Assembly: GCF_003047265.1 (NCBI RefSeq)
Contig: NZ_PZYY01000004.1
Span: forward strand, 186,001 to 250,000
DNA length: 64,000 nucleotides
DNA from: Nocardioides terrigena
GTDB lineage: Bacteria > Actinomycetota > Actinomycetes > Propionibacteriales > Nocardioidaceae
Reading direction: 5' to 3'
Numbering within the stretch: the stretch's first letter is position 1; each line of letters starts with the position of its first letter. The position numbers and the translations under genes were made by a program. Below are positions 57,474 to 64,000 of this stretch, piece by piece. Below the pieces are notes generated by a model. That model had not been told where the DNA came from, did no database searches, and was given only the letters and a program-made list of their open reading frames with translations.

Positions 57474-58795
57474 GAGCCCCACCCCGGCAGGACCAGGGCG
57501 CCCCACACGAGCAGCGGGCCGACCAGGGTGACGATCACTCCGTAGGTCAGGATCTGCTTGTAGTAGACGGGCTCGCTGATGGAGTCGGGCCGGTTGGCCA
57601 GCATGAGCGCGCCGTTGGTCGAGAACGGGCTGACGTCGACGATCGTCGACGACACCGCGAGCGCGGCGACGAAGAGCGCGGCGTTGATGCCGCCGTCGGC
57701 GATGAGCGGCACACCGATGGGGATGATCACCGGCAGCAGCGCCGTGGACGAGGCAAAGGCCGAGACGACCCCGCCGACGTAGCAGAGGATCAGCGCGCCG
57801 ATCGCGGCCGCCCCGAGCCCGGCGGCCCACGTGCCGACGAACTCCGGCGAGCCCGCGGTGGTCAGGATCGTCGCGTAGGTGCTGACACCGGCGACCAGGA
57901 GGACCGTGGGCCAGGCGATCTGCTTGACCGCGTCCTTGTGCTCGTTGGGGGCCAGCATCGCCAGGATGACGGCGGCGGTGATGGCGACGAAGCCGATGTT
58001 CTTGTCGAAGACGAGGGCGACGAGCGCGACGGCGACGAAGGCCACGAGGGTCAGCAGCTGGTCGTGGCGTACGCCCACGGCCTGGGTGCCGGTCATGGTG
58101 GAGGCGCCGGTTCCACGGGCCTGGACCGTGGGACCGCCGCGGTGCAGGTCCTCGTCCAGGGTGTCGGGGTCGTCGGGGTCGATCCGCATCGCCATCAGCT
58201 TGCGACCGCCGAGCGCCACGAAGAGGATCGCGGCCATGATCGTGTTGACGATCAGGCTGGCGAGGAAGACGGTGATCTCGCTGGAGGGCAGGCCGGCCTC
58301 CTCCATGACGGAGTTGGTGATGACGCCGTAGATGCTGATCGGCGAGAAGCCGCCGGCCTGGGCGCCGTGCACGACGAACATGCCCATCATCAGCGGGCTG
58401 ATGCCGTAGCGGCCGGCGAAGCCGAGGGCGATCGGGCCGATGATCGCGCAGGCCGCCGGGCTGACGGCGCCGATGCCGGTCAGCACCGCGGTCACCGCGA
58501 ACATCACCCACGGGATGAGCGCCACCCGACCACCGACGCCCTTGACCGCCGTACGCACGATCAGGTCGACGGTGCCGTTGTTGCGCGCGATGGCGAAGAG
58601 GTAGGTCACTCCGATCAGCGTCAGGATCAGGTCACCGCTGACCCCGGCGAGGATCTCCTTCTCGGTCAGGTCCAGGGCGTACATGCCCACGAACCACGCG
58701 GCGACGTACGCCAGCGCCCCCATGTTGATGGGCAGCAGCGTGCCCACGACGAACAGGGCGACCAAGGCGAGGATCGCCACCCATTCCGGTCCCAT
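57470..58795 (-). CDS. MatC-like dicarboxylate carrier
   Basis: 441 residues from ATG 58795 (MGPEWVAILALVALFVVGTL). About 11-12 helices of the ArsB/NhaD-DASS type with a MatC_N-like N-terminal domain (LTLIGVTYLFAIARNNGTVD, GAVSPAACAIIGPIALGFA). A loop at about 205-240 is soluble. MatC proteins import malonate or related dicarboxylates. Head of the three-gene operon, divergent from a GntR/FCD regulator. Confidence 0.85.
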   Translation of the reverse strand: MGPEWVAILALVALFVVGTLLPINMGALAYVAAWFVGMYALDLTEKEILAGVSGDLILTLIGVTYLFAIARNNGTVDLIVRTAVKGVGGRVALIPWVMFAVTAVLTGIGAVSPAACAIIGPIALGFAGRYGISPLMMGMFVVHGAQAGGFSPISIYGVITNSVMEEAGLPSSEITVFLASLIVNTIMAAILFVALGGRKLMAMRIDPDDPDTLDEDLHRGGPTVQARGTGASTMTGTQAVGVRHDQLLTLVAFVAVALVALVFDKNIGFVAITAAVILAMLAPNEHKDAVKQIAWPTVLLVAGVSTYATILTTAGSPEFVGTWAAGLGAAAIGALILCYVGGVVSAFASSTALLPVIIPIGVPLIADGGINAALFVAALAVSSTIVDVSPFSTNGALMLANRPDSISEPVYYKQILTYGVIVTLVGPLLVWGALVLPGWGS

Positions 58796-58908
58796 AGGAC
58801 TCTCCCTCTGTCGGTGATGGCCCGAGGCCATCGACGTGACCGGCGTCACGTACTGGATCAGTGGCCTAGCCAATAGCCCTCTGAGCCATCTGTCAATAGG
58901 CTGGGGTC
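58796..58908. promoter_or_regulatory. divergent control region of carrier operon and GntR gene
   Basis: 113 nt between start codons. It holds AGCC and GGCT half-symmetries (TAGCCAATAG at 58867 region and CAATAGGCTG at 58892 region), CAATAG being repeated directly. A GntR/FCD operator probably lies here, but I cannot fix its exact dyad. Confidence 0.4.
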
Positions 58909-59637
58909 ATGTCCGACGCGATCCCGCCTCCGCCACGACGCCCCGAGGCCTCCTTCCCCGCGCCCCTGGCCCGGGTCCGCCTCTACGAGCAGGTGGCCGA
59001 GCAGATCTCGACGTGGATCGGCGAGCACGACCTCAAGCCCGGCGACAAGCTGCCGCCCGAGCGCGAGCTCGCGGCCCGGCTCGGCGTCAGCCGCGCCACC
59101 CTCAGCCAGGCCCTGGTCGCGCTCGAAGTGATCGGCGCCGTCGCGGTGCGGCACGGCGACGGGACGGTCGTCGCCCAGTCGCCCGGGCCCTCCAGGATCA
59201 TCGACGCGGTCCGGGCGCACGCCCACCGGCTGCCCGAGATCATCGAGACCCGCGACGCGCTGGAGACCAAGATCGCCAGCCTCGCAGCCGCGCGGCGTAC
59301 CGAGGCCGATCTCGACCGCATCGAGGACGCCCTGGCCGGCATGGAGGCCGACATCGAGGCCGGGGGTCGGGGGGTCGAGGGCGACGAGACCTTCCACGCC
59401 GCGGTGACCGCGGCGTCCCACAGCCTCCTGCTGTCGCGGTTGATGGCCGAGATCGCCGACCTGATCCGGGAGACCCGCATCGAGTCGCTGTCGCAGCCCG
59501 ACCGGCCGCGGGCCTCCCTCGCCGGGCACCGGGCGATCGCCGACGCGATCCGGGCGGGCGACCCGGAGGGCGCCGCGCGCGCCATGCACGCCCACGTCGA
59601 GATGGTGAGCGACGTCGCCGTGCTCCGGCCGCAGTGA
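58909..59637 (+). CDS. GntR-family regulator, FadR/FCD type
   Basis: 242 residues. GntR winged helix (residues ~20-85; KPGDKLPPERELAARLGVSR) and an all-helical FCD domain (~100-230; HAAVTAASHS, SLAGHRAIADAI with His metal ligands). It is divergent from the MatC-like operon, as MatR is from matABC. Likely senses the imported dicarboxylate or its CoA product. Its stop overlaps the TauE/SafE start (GTGA). Confidence 0.93.
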   Translation: MSDAIPPPPRRPEASFPAPLARVRLYEQVAEQISTWIGEHDLKPGDKLPPERELAARLGVSRATLSQALVALEVIGAVAVRHGDGTVVAQSPGPSRIIDAVRAHAHRLPEIIETRDALETKIASLAAARRTEADLDRIEDALAGMEADIEAGGRGVEGDETFHAAVTAASHSLLLSRLMAEIADLIRETRIESLSQPDRPRASLAGHRAIADAIRAGDPEGAARAMHAHVEMVSDVAVLRPQ

Positions 59638-60395
59638 CCCCGCTCGAGCAGCTCGTCGTGCTGCTGGCCGGGCTGGGCGCCGGGATCCTCACCTCGACGG
59701 TCGGGATCGCCTCGCTCCTCAGCTTTCCGGTGCTGGTCGCCGTGGGGCTCCCGCCGGTGGTGGCCAACGCCTCCAACACGGTCGGCCTGACGCCCGGCGC
59801 GATCAGCGGGTCGTGGGGCTACCGGTCCGAGCTGCGCGAGCACCCCCGCGTCGCGGCGGTCGTGCTCGCCACCTGTGCCGTCGGCTCGGTGGTCGGGGCG
59901 GTGCTGCTCCTCGCGTTGCCGGCGACGGTCTTCGAGAGCGTGGTGCCGTGGTTGATCCTCGGCACCTGCCTGCTCGTGGGCGTCCAGCCGCGACTGTCCG
60001 CGCTCCTCCGCTCACGCCGGTCCGAGGGGGCCGACGACCGGCTGCACGTCTCGCCGGTGACGGGCTTCTTCGCGACCATCACCGGGGTGTACGGCGGGTA
60101 CTTCGGCGCCGGCTCGGGCGTCATGATGCTCGCCGTGCTCGGCCTCGGGACCGACCTGCCGTTCCGGGTGGCCAACGCCCTCAAGACCCTGGCCGTGCTG
60201 GCGGCCAACCTCGTCGCCAGCGTCATCTTCGTCTTCGCGGCCGACCTCGACTGGCGTGCCGTGCTGCTCCTCGCCGCCGGCTCGGTCGTGGGCGGGTACG
60301 TCGGGGCGCGGGTCGGGCGCCGGTTGCCCCCGACCCTGCTGCGGACCGGCATCGTCCTCGCCGGGCTGGTCGGCGCGGTCCTGCTCTGGAGCTGA
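59634..60395 (+). CDS. TauE/SafE-family transporter
   Basis: 253 residues, GTG start overlapping the GntR stop (GTGA). Eight predicted helices with the TauE repeats GAGILTSTVGIASLLSFPVL and TGVYGGYFGAGSGVMMLAVL, ANASNTVGLTPGAISG. The family exports small organic acids or sulfonates/sulfite. Co-transcription with the regulator suggests an organic-acid export or import task related to the divergent operon. Confidence 0.93.
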   Translation: MTPLEQLVVLLAGLGAGILTSTVGIASLLSFPVLVAVGLPPVVANASNTVGLTPGAISGSWGYRSELREHPRVAAVVLATCAVGSVVGAVLLLALPATVFESVVPWLILGTCLLVGVQPRLSALLRSRRSEGADDRLHVSPVTGFFATITGVYGGYFGAGSGVMMLAVLGLGTDLPFRVANALKTLAVLAANLVASVIFVFAADLDWRAVLLLAAGSVVGGYVGARVGRRLPPTLLRTGIVLAGLVGAVLLWS

Positions 60396-60454
60396 CTCGG
60401 GCGCCCTCGTCGCGGCCTGTTCGCGCCGCGGCTCGGGTCTCGCCCGTCGCCGGG

Positions 60455-61342
60455 TCAGCGTGCCTCGGGTGGCGCGGTGCCGGGGTCGGCCGGGGTCGGT
60501 CGCAACGCCGTCTCGAGGTCGATGATGATCGCGTCCAGGTCCAGTGCCCACGTGTCGTGCGCACCCGGGCCGACGATCCGTTGCATCTGGGCCCGCGCCG
60601 CTCGTGAGGCGTCCCGCAACACCCGTGCCCGTGCCCCCCGCGGCTCGTCGGGCGCCGAGGACTCCAGCACGGTCAGCCGGTCCTCGGCGGCGGACACGCG
60701 TGCTTGGCTCACGGTCCAACCGCCCGCCACCTCCTCCCGCGAGGCGGCCTGGCGCAGCTCGGGCAGCAGCTCCCGCGCCATCCAGGAGACCTCGGCCTCC
60801 TCCGCGGCCAGCTCGTGGTCCCACGCGCTGCGGCGCCGCGACCGCAGCACCAGGGGGATGGCCACGAGGCTCCCGAGGACCAGTGCCGCCACCAGCCACC
60901 AGACCCAGGCCGGGACGTCCTCCTCTGCGGGCTCGGCCTCGGGTTCCTGCGCCTCCGGTGACTCCGTGACCGTCTCAGGGGCGGTCTCCGTCGGCGTCTC
61001 CGTCGGGGTCGGCTCCGACGTCTGCGTGGGCTCCGGCTCCTCGGTACGGGTCGGCGTCCGGGTCGGCGTCCGGGTCGGGCTGGGCAGCTCGCTGGTGGGC
61101 TCCTCCGTGGGCTCCTCCGTCGGCTCCTCGGTGGGCTCGGTCGTCGGCTCCGTCGACGGCTCGGTTGTGGGCTCCGTGGGATCTGTCGTGGTGGGTAGCT
61201 CCGCCGTGGGTGTGCGGGTCGGTGAGATCGAGGGCCGCGTGCCGTCCCCGCTGCCGTCCCCGCCGCACGCGGCCAGCAGCAGGGCGAGCAGCAGGAGGCC
61301 CGCCACGCGCTTCGCCACCGCGCTGATGCTGCTCGGGCGCAT
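60455..61342 (-). CDS. lipoprotein with Pro/Thr/Glu stalk, one TM and cytosolic helices
   Basis: 295 residues. N-terminal signal with lipobox LLLAACGG (Cys at ~26), then residues 30-145 nearly all P, T, E, S with PTEEPTEE and RTPTRTPT repeats (a wall-spanning stalk), one membrane helix (VWWLVAALVLGSLVAIPLVL) and a charged helical C-terminus (DHELAAEEAEVSWMARELLP). Signal-lipobox plus a second TM is unusual. No enzymatic domain recognised; a surface-anchoring or sensing role is possible. Confidence 0.7.
   Translation of the reverse strand: MRPSSISAVAKRVAGLLLLALLLAACGGDGSGDGTRPSISPTRTPTAELPTTTDPTEPTTEPSTEPTTEPTEEPTEEPTEEPTSELPSPTRTPTRTPTRTEEPEPTQTSEPTPTETPTETAPETVTESPEAQEPEAEPAEEDVPAWVWWLVAALVLGSLVAIPLVLRSRRRSAWDHELAAEEAEVSWMARELLPELRQAASREEVAGGWTVSQARVSAAEDRLTVLESSAPDEPRGARARVLRDASRAARAQMQRIVGPGAHDTWALDLDAIIIDLETALRPTPADPGTAPPEAR
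61046..61170. repeat. low-complexity coding repeats of the lipoprotein stalk
   Basis: Repeats of GGGTCGGCGTCC and GGGCTCCTCCGT-type units encode RTPTRTP and PTEEPTEEP on the minus strand. In-frame copy changes would lengthen or shorten the stalk. Confidence 0.75.
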
Positions 61343-61544
61343 GGCAACCTCCGGTGGTCGGTGGGGACGCCGTTGACGTCGCCGTCCCCATCCTCACCGG
61401 CGCCTCGCGCGGTGTGCCTCATCCGGCTCGGGTGATCCGGGCCTCCGTCGAAGCCCTGACCCGAGCGGACTGGTCGGGGGGGTGACATCCGCACCATCAC
61501 CGTGGACACTGACCGGAATCTGTCGTCCCCGGAAGGAAACGCCT

Positions 61545-62021
61545 GTGACCGTGAAGACCGATTTCGCCGAGGACGAGTGGACCCGGATCGTGCGGGCACC
61601 CTTCGTGGCCGGCCTGGCCATCTCCCTGGCCGACCCCGGCGGCCCGATCGAAGCCGCCAAGGAGACGATGGCGACGATGAAGTCCGCCACCAGTCCTCCG
61701 AGCCGCGAGGAGCTGCTGACCGAGGTGGCCCTCGACGTCCAGGCCATGGCGCAGCAGCGGCAGCACCCGCTGAAGGGCTACAAGCCCTCGAGCCAGCCGG
61801 CCGGCGAAGCCGTGCTCGAGGAGCTGCGGGAGGTCAAGGCCCTCGTGACGGCCAAGGCGACCCCGGAGGAGACGGCTGCGTTCGGCGCCTGGCTGGTCGT
61901 GAGCGCCCAGGCGGCCGCCGAGGCCGCCAAGGAGGGCGGCTTCATGGGCTTCAAGGCCCAGCTGGTCAGCGAGGGCGAGCAGAGCATGCTCGACCGGCTC
62001 CGCGAGGTCGTGGGGGGCTGA
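61545..62021 (+). CDS. 158-residue unrecognised helical protein
   Basis: GTG 61545 after GGAAGGAAACG. MTVKTDFAEDEWTRIVRAPF, then helices AFVAGLAISLADPGGP, EAVLEELREVKALVTAK and EETAAFGAWLVVSAQAAAEAA. No signal or TM; mostly helical, acidic. No family recognised with confidence. It lies in the 202-nt divergent setting with the lipoprotein gene and converges with the YfcC gene, 9 nt between stops. Confidence 0.7.
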   Translation: MTVKTDFAEDEWTRIVRAPFVAGLAISLADPGGPIEAAKETMATMKSATSPPSREELLTEVALDVQAMAQQRQHPLKGYKPSSQPAGEAVLEELREVKALVTAKATPEETAAFGAWLVVSAQAAAEAAKEGGFMGFKAQLVSEGEQSMLDRLREVVGG

Positions 62022-62030
62022 CCCAGCCCC

Positions 62031-63524
62031 TCAGCCCACCAGCGCTCCCGCGGTCAGGCTCAGCACGCTGAGCAACGCGAGGGACGCCAGGAGGGGCCAC
62101 ACCCACCTCAGGTAGGCGCCGTACGGGACCCGCGCGATGGCCAGGCCACCCATCACGACCGCAGAGGTCGGGATGAAGAGGTTCATGATCCCGGACGCAC
62201 TCTGGAACGCCGTGACGACGAGCTCGGCCGGCACCTCCGCGAAGCCGGCCAACGGGCTCATGATCGGCATCGCGACCGTGGCGAGCCCGGACGACGAAGG
62301 GATCAGGAACGACAGCGGCAGGAACAGCAGGAACATCACGACGGCGAAGCCGGCCTGACCGACGTCACCGAGAGCCTGCTCGGCCCAGTTGAGCACGGTG
62401 TCGGTGATCTTCCCGTTGTTCATGATCACGGTGATGCCGCGGGCGATCCCGATGATGAGGGCGACTCCCAGGAGGTCCCGCGCGCCGTCGACGAACGACG
62501 TCGTCAGGTCCTCCTCGGACATCCGGCCGATGACACCGATGACGATGCTGAAGAGGATGAAGGACGCGGTCATCTCGGGGAACCACCACCACAGGGTCGG
62601 CAGGCCGATGTTCATGTCCTCCCAGGGGATGACGCCGTACATCATCACGAGGAAGGCCAGGCCGAACACCACCAGGATCGTCTTCTGACGTCCGCTGACG
62701 ACGACCTCGCCCCCCGTGGAGTCGACGCTGAAGTGGCGCGCGTTCTCCTCGCGCATGTTCGCCACGACGGAGTGGGACGGGTCGGCCTTGACCTTGTCGG
62801 CGTACCGGAGCACGAAGAAGATCCCCAGCACCAGGCCGACGACGAGCATGATCACGCGCAGCACCAGGCCCTCGCTGATCGACACGTCGGCGAACCCGGA
62901 CGCGATCCCGGTGGCGAACGGGTTGATCGTCGAGCCGAACGTCCCGATCCCACATCCGAGCAGGACGACCGCGGCACCGGTGAGCGCGTCGTACCCCGCC
63001 GCGATCATCACGGCGATGACGAGGGCGTAGAACGCGAGGCTCTCCTCCGCCATGCCGTACGTCGTCCCGCCGAGCGCGAAGACGCACATCAGGATCGGGA
63101 TCATCCACCGCTCCCGGCCCTTGAGCCGGGCCACCAGTCGGGCGATCCCGGCCTGGATGGCTCCGGTCCGCATGGTCACGCCGAGGAACCCACCGATCAC
63201 GATGATGAACAGGGCCACGTCGATCGCTCCGAAGAGGGTGCCCGAGTTGTAGTAGTTGATGTTGCCCTTGGCGTTCTCGATGCCGTACAGACCGTTGATC
63301 GGAGCCGTGAGCGAGTCGACGAGGATGCGCGCCGGCTGCGACTCGACCGAGTGGTACGTGCCGGGGACCGGGCTCCCGTTCTTGTCGAGGTCGTACACGC
63401 CTGCGGGGATCAACCAGGTCGCGACCGCCATCAGCGCGATCAGGGCGAAGAGGATCGTGTACGCCGAGGGGAGCTTGAACCCCTTCTTCGGTGCGGCGCT
63501 GGCCGTCGTGCCTGTGTCACTCAT
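62031..63524 (-). CDS. YfcC/DcuC-like dicarboxylate or short-chain acid permease
   Basis: 497 residues with ~12 helices. Family segments: INPFATGIASGFADVS, GTTYGMAEESLAFYALV, FLIPSSSGLATVAMPIMSPL. YfcC-family members import acyl or dicarboxylic compounds, or amino acids. Its start overlaps the NhaC-like gene stop, so it belongs to one operon with that antiporter. Confidence 0.9.
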   Translation of the reverse strand: MSDTGTTASAAPKKGFKLPSAYTILFALIALMAVATWLIPAGVYDLDKNGSPVPGTYHSVESQPARILVDSLTAPINGLYGIENAKGNINYYNSGTLFGAIDVALFIIVIGGFLGVTMRTGAIQAGIARLVARLKGRERWMIPILMCVFALGGTTYGMAEESLAFYALVIAVMIAAGYDALTGAAVVLLGCGIGTFGSTINPFATGIASGFADVSISEGLVLRVIMLVVGLVLGIFFVLRYADKVKADPSHSVVANMREENARHFSVDSTGGEVVVSGRQKTILVVFGLAFLVMMYGVIPWEDMNIGLPTLWWWFPEMTASFILFSIVIGVIGRMSEEDLTTSFVDGARDLLGVALIIGIARGITVIMNNGKITDTVLNWAEQALGDVGQAGFAVVMFLLFLPLSFLIPSSSGLATVAMPIMSPLAGFAEVPAELVVTAFQSASGIMNLFIPTSAVVMGGLAIARVPYGAYLRWVWPLLASLALLSVLSLTAGALVG

Positions 63525-64000
63525 CGTTGTCTCCTCCGGTTACTGCCGCAAAGGTGGCTGTCTTCGCCTCGTCCTCCCAGGGCGCTTCCGCCTGGGGCAC
63601 CTTGAAGCCGAGGTAGCCGTACAGGATGTCGAGCAGGGGGCTGAGCAGGTTGAAGAAGCAGAACGGGAAGTAGGCGGCGGTCGCGACGCCGAGCACTCCC
63701 GACATGTAGGCCCCGCAGGTGTTCCACGGCACCAGGACGGACGTGACCGTTCCGGAGTCCTCGACCGCCCGGGACAGCACCTGGGGTGCCAGTCCCCGAC
63801 GAGCGAACTCCTTGCGGAACATCCGCGCGGGCAGCACGTCGGCGACGTACTGGTCGCCGGCGATCACGTTGAGGCCGACGCCGCTGGCGGTGACCGATGC
63901 GATGAGGGAGCCGCGCCGGCGGGTGCGCGAGACGATCGGCTCCAGGATGCGCTGCAGGAAGCCGGCGCGTTCCATCACAGCCGCGAACGACAGCGCGCCG
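63517..64000 (-). CDS. NhaC-like Na+/H+ antiporter, 5' end outside window
   Basis: The last ~160 residues of an antiporter running off the right edge. GLNVIAGDQYVADVLPARMF, SRAVEDSGTVTSVLVPWNTCG and YFPFCFFNLLSPLLDI are typical of the NhaC C-terminal half. The stop overlaps the yfcC-like start by 8 nt (coupled). The pair resembles amine- or acid-exchange operons where NhaC and YfcC homologues co-occur. Missing N-terminus prevents more. Confidence 0.85.
   Translation of the reverse strand, partial: GALSFAAVMERAGFLQRILEPIVSRTRRRGSLIASVTASGVGLNVIAGDQYVADVLPARMFRKEFARRGLAPQVLSRAVEDSGTVTSVLVPWNTCGAYMSGVLGVATAAYFPFCFFNLLSPLLDILYGYLGFKVPQAEAPWEDEAKTATFAAVTGGDNDE

Noticed and set aside
61046..61170. 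Repeats considered as a minisatellite or array
   Set aside because: They encode the Pro/Thr/Glu stalk of a lipoprotein in frame.
61343..61544. Divergent 202-nt gap examined for an operator or small gene
   Set aside because: No clear dyad and no ORF with a ribosome site other than the annotated GTG at 61545.

Overview
The window is G+C-rich throughout and has a typical actinobacterial look: GTG, TTG and possibly CTG starts, many 1-4 nt ATGA/GTGA gene overlaps, a DUF222/HNH gene behind a mycobacterial-type LexA box, a WYL regulator, an ECF42 sigma factor with its DGPF/YciI partner, and a TetR-MMPL pair. The frequent TCG-TAC codon context and the overall gene mix suggest a Nocardioides-like member of the Propionibacteriales; this is inference, since no rRNA or marker gene is present. 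About 67 protein genes cover almost the whole window. No gene-free stretch exceeds 300 bases, and I saw no tRNA, rRNA, CRISPR array, insertion sequence or prophage.

Layout. 1-3.2 kb (minus): a co-directional set of two small type VII secretion-like proteins, an Asp/Ser/Thr repeat peptide, a JmjC/cupin-type oxygenase and a sucrase/ferredoxin-like protein cut by the window edge. 3.4-7.2 kb: GNAT protein, MarR/MFS divergent pair with a 64-bp palindromic control region, DinB/WYL divergent pair. 7.2-12.9 kb: luciferase-like/hemerythrin fusion with a TPR gene, DUF1304, two acidic proteins, cupin, GntP permease, Dabb protein. 12.8-15.96 kb: TetR/quinone oxidoreductase with two matched operators, then an SDR/SRPBCC pair. 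16.06-17.88 kb: a trypsin-like protease fused to a DNA/RNA non-specific nuclease. 17.9-24.7 kb: small housekeeping-type genes, an SOS-box HNH protein, and an ArsR/AHSA1 pair. 24.8-27.5 kb: a 39-codon ORF, a glycosyltransferase and a secreted RTX-repeat protein flanked by a 16-bp direct repeat. 27.5-33.9 kb: DUF4440, MOSC, SDR, TetR-MMPL, ECF42-YciI. 34.0-38.8 kb: a gene for an unrecognised protein of about 1300 codons interrupted by two -1 frame breaks, divergent from an XRE/MmyB regulator. 38.9-49.3 kb: BNR-repeat exported protein, Ser/Thr kinase, CPA2 antiporter, TspO, CorC-like protein, a secreted beta-helix protein with a LacI-type operator, and an aldo/keto reductase. 49.3-51.5 kb: MerR-DICT regulator divergent from an 81-residue protein and an FHA protein. 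51.5-54.7 kb: MscS-like protein, TetR regulator and an unrecognised Rossmann-like protein. 54.8-60.4 kb: a carboxyltransferase, class III CoA-transferase and MatC-like carrier operon divergent from a GntR/FCD regulator and a TauE/SafE protein. 60.5-64 kb: proline/threonine-stalk lipoprotein, an unrecognised protein, a YfcC permease and an NhaC-like antiporter cut by the edge.

The strongest candidates for undescribed biology are: (1) the JmjC/ferredoxin-like/Asp-repeat peptide cassette; (2) the protease-nuclease fusion; (3) the large HhH/glycine-zipper protein with its dedicated regulator; (4) an operon with the layout of the malonate matRABC system but non-homologous enzymes; (5) the MerR-DICT/81-residue/FHA unit. 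All functional proposals for these are inference from domain content and order.
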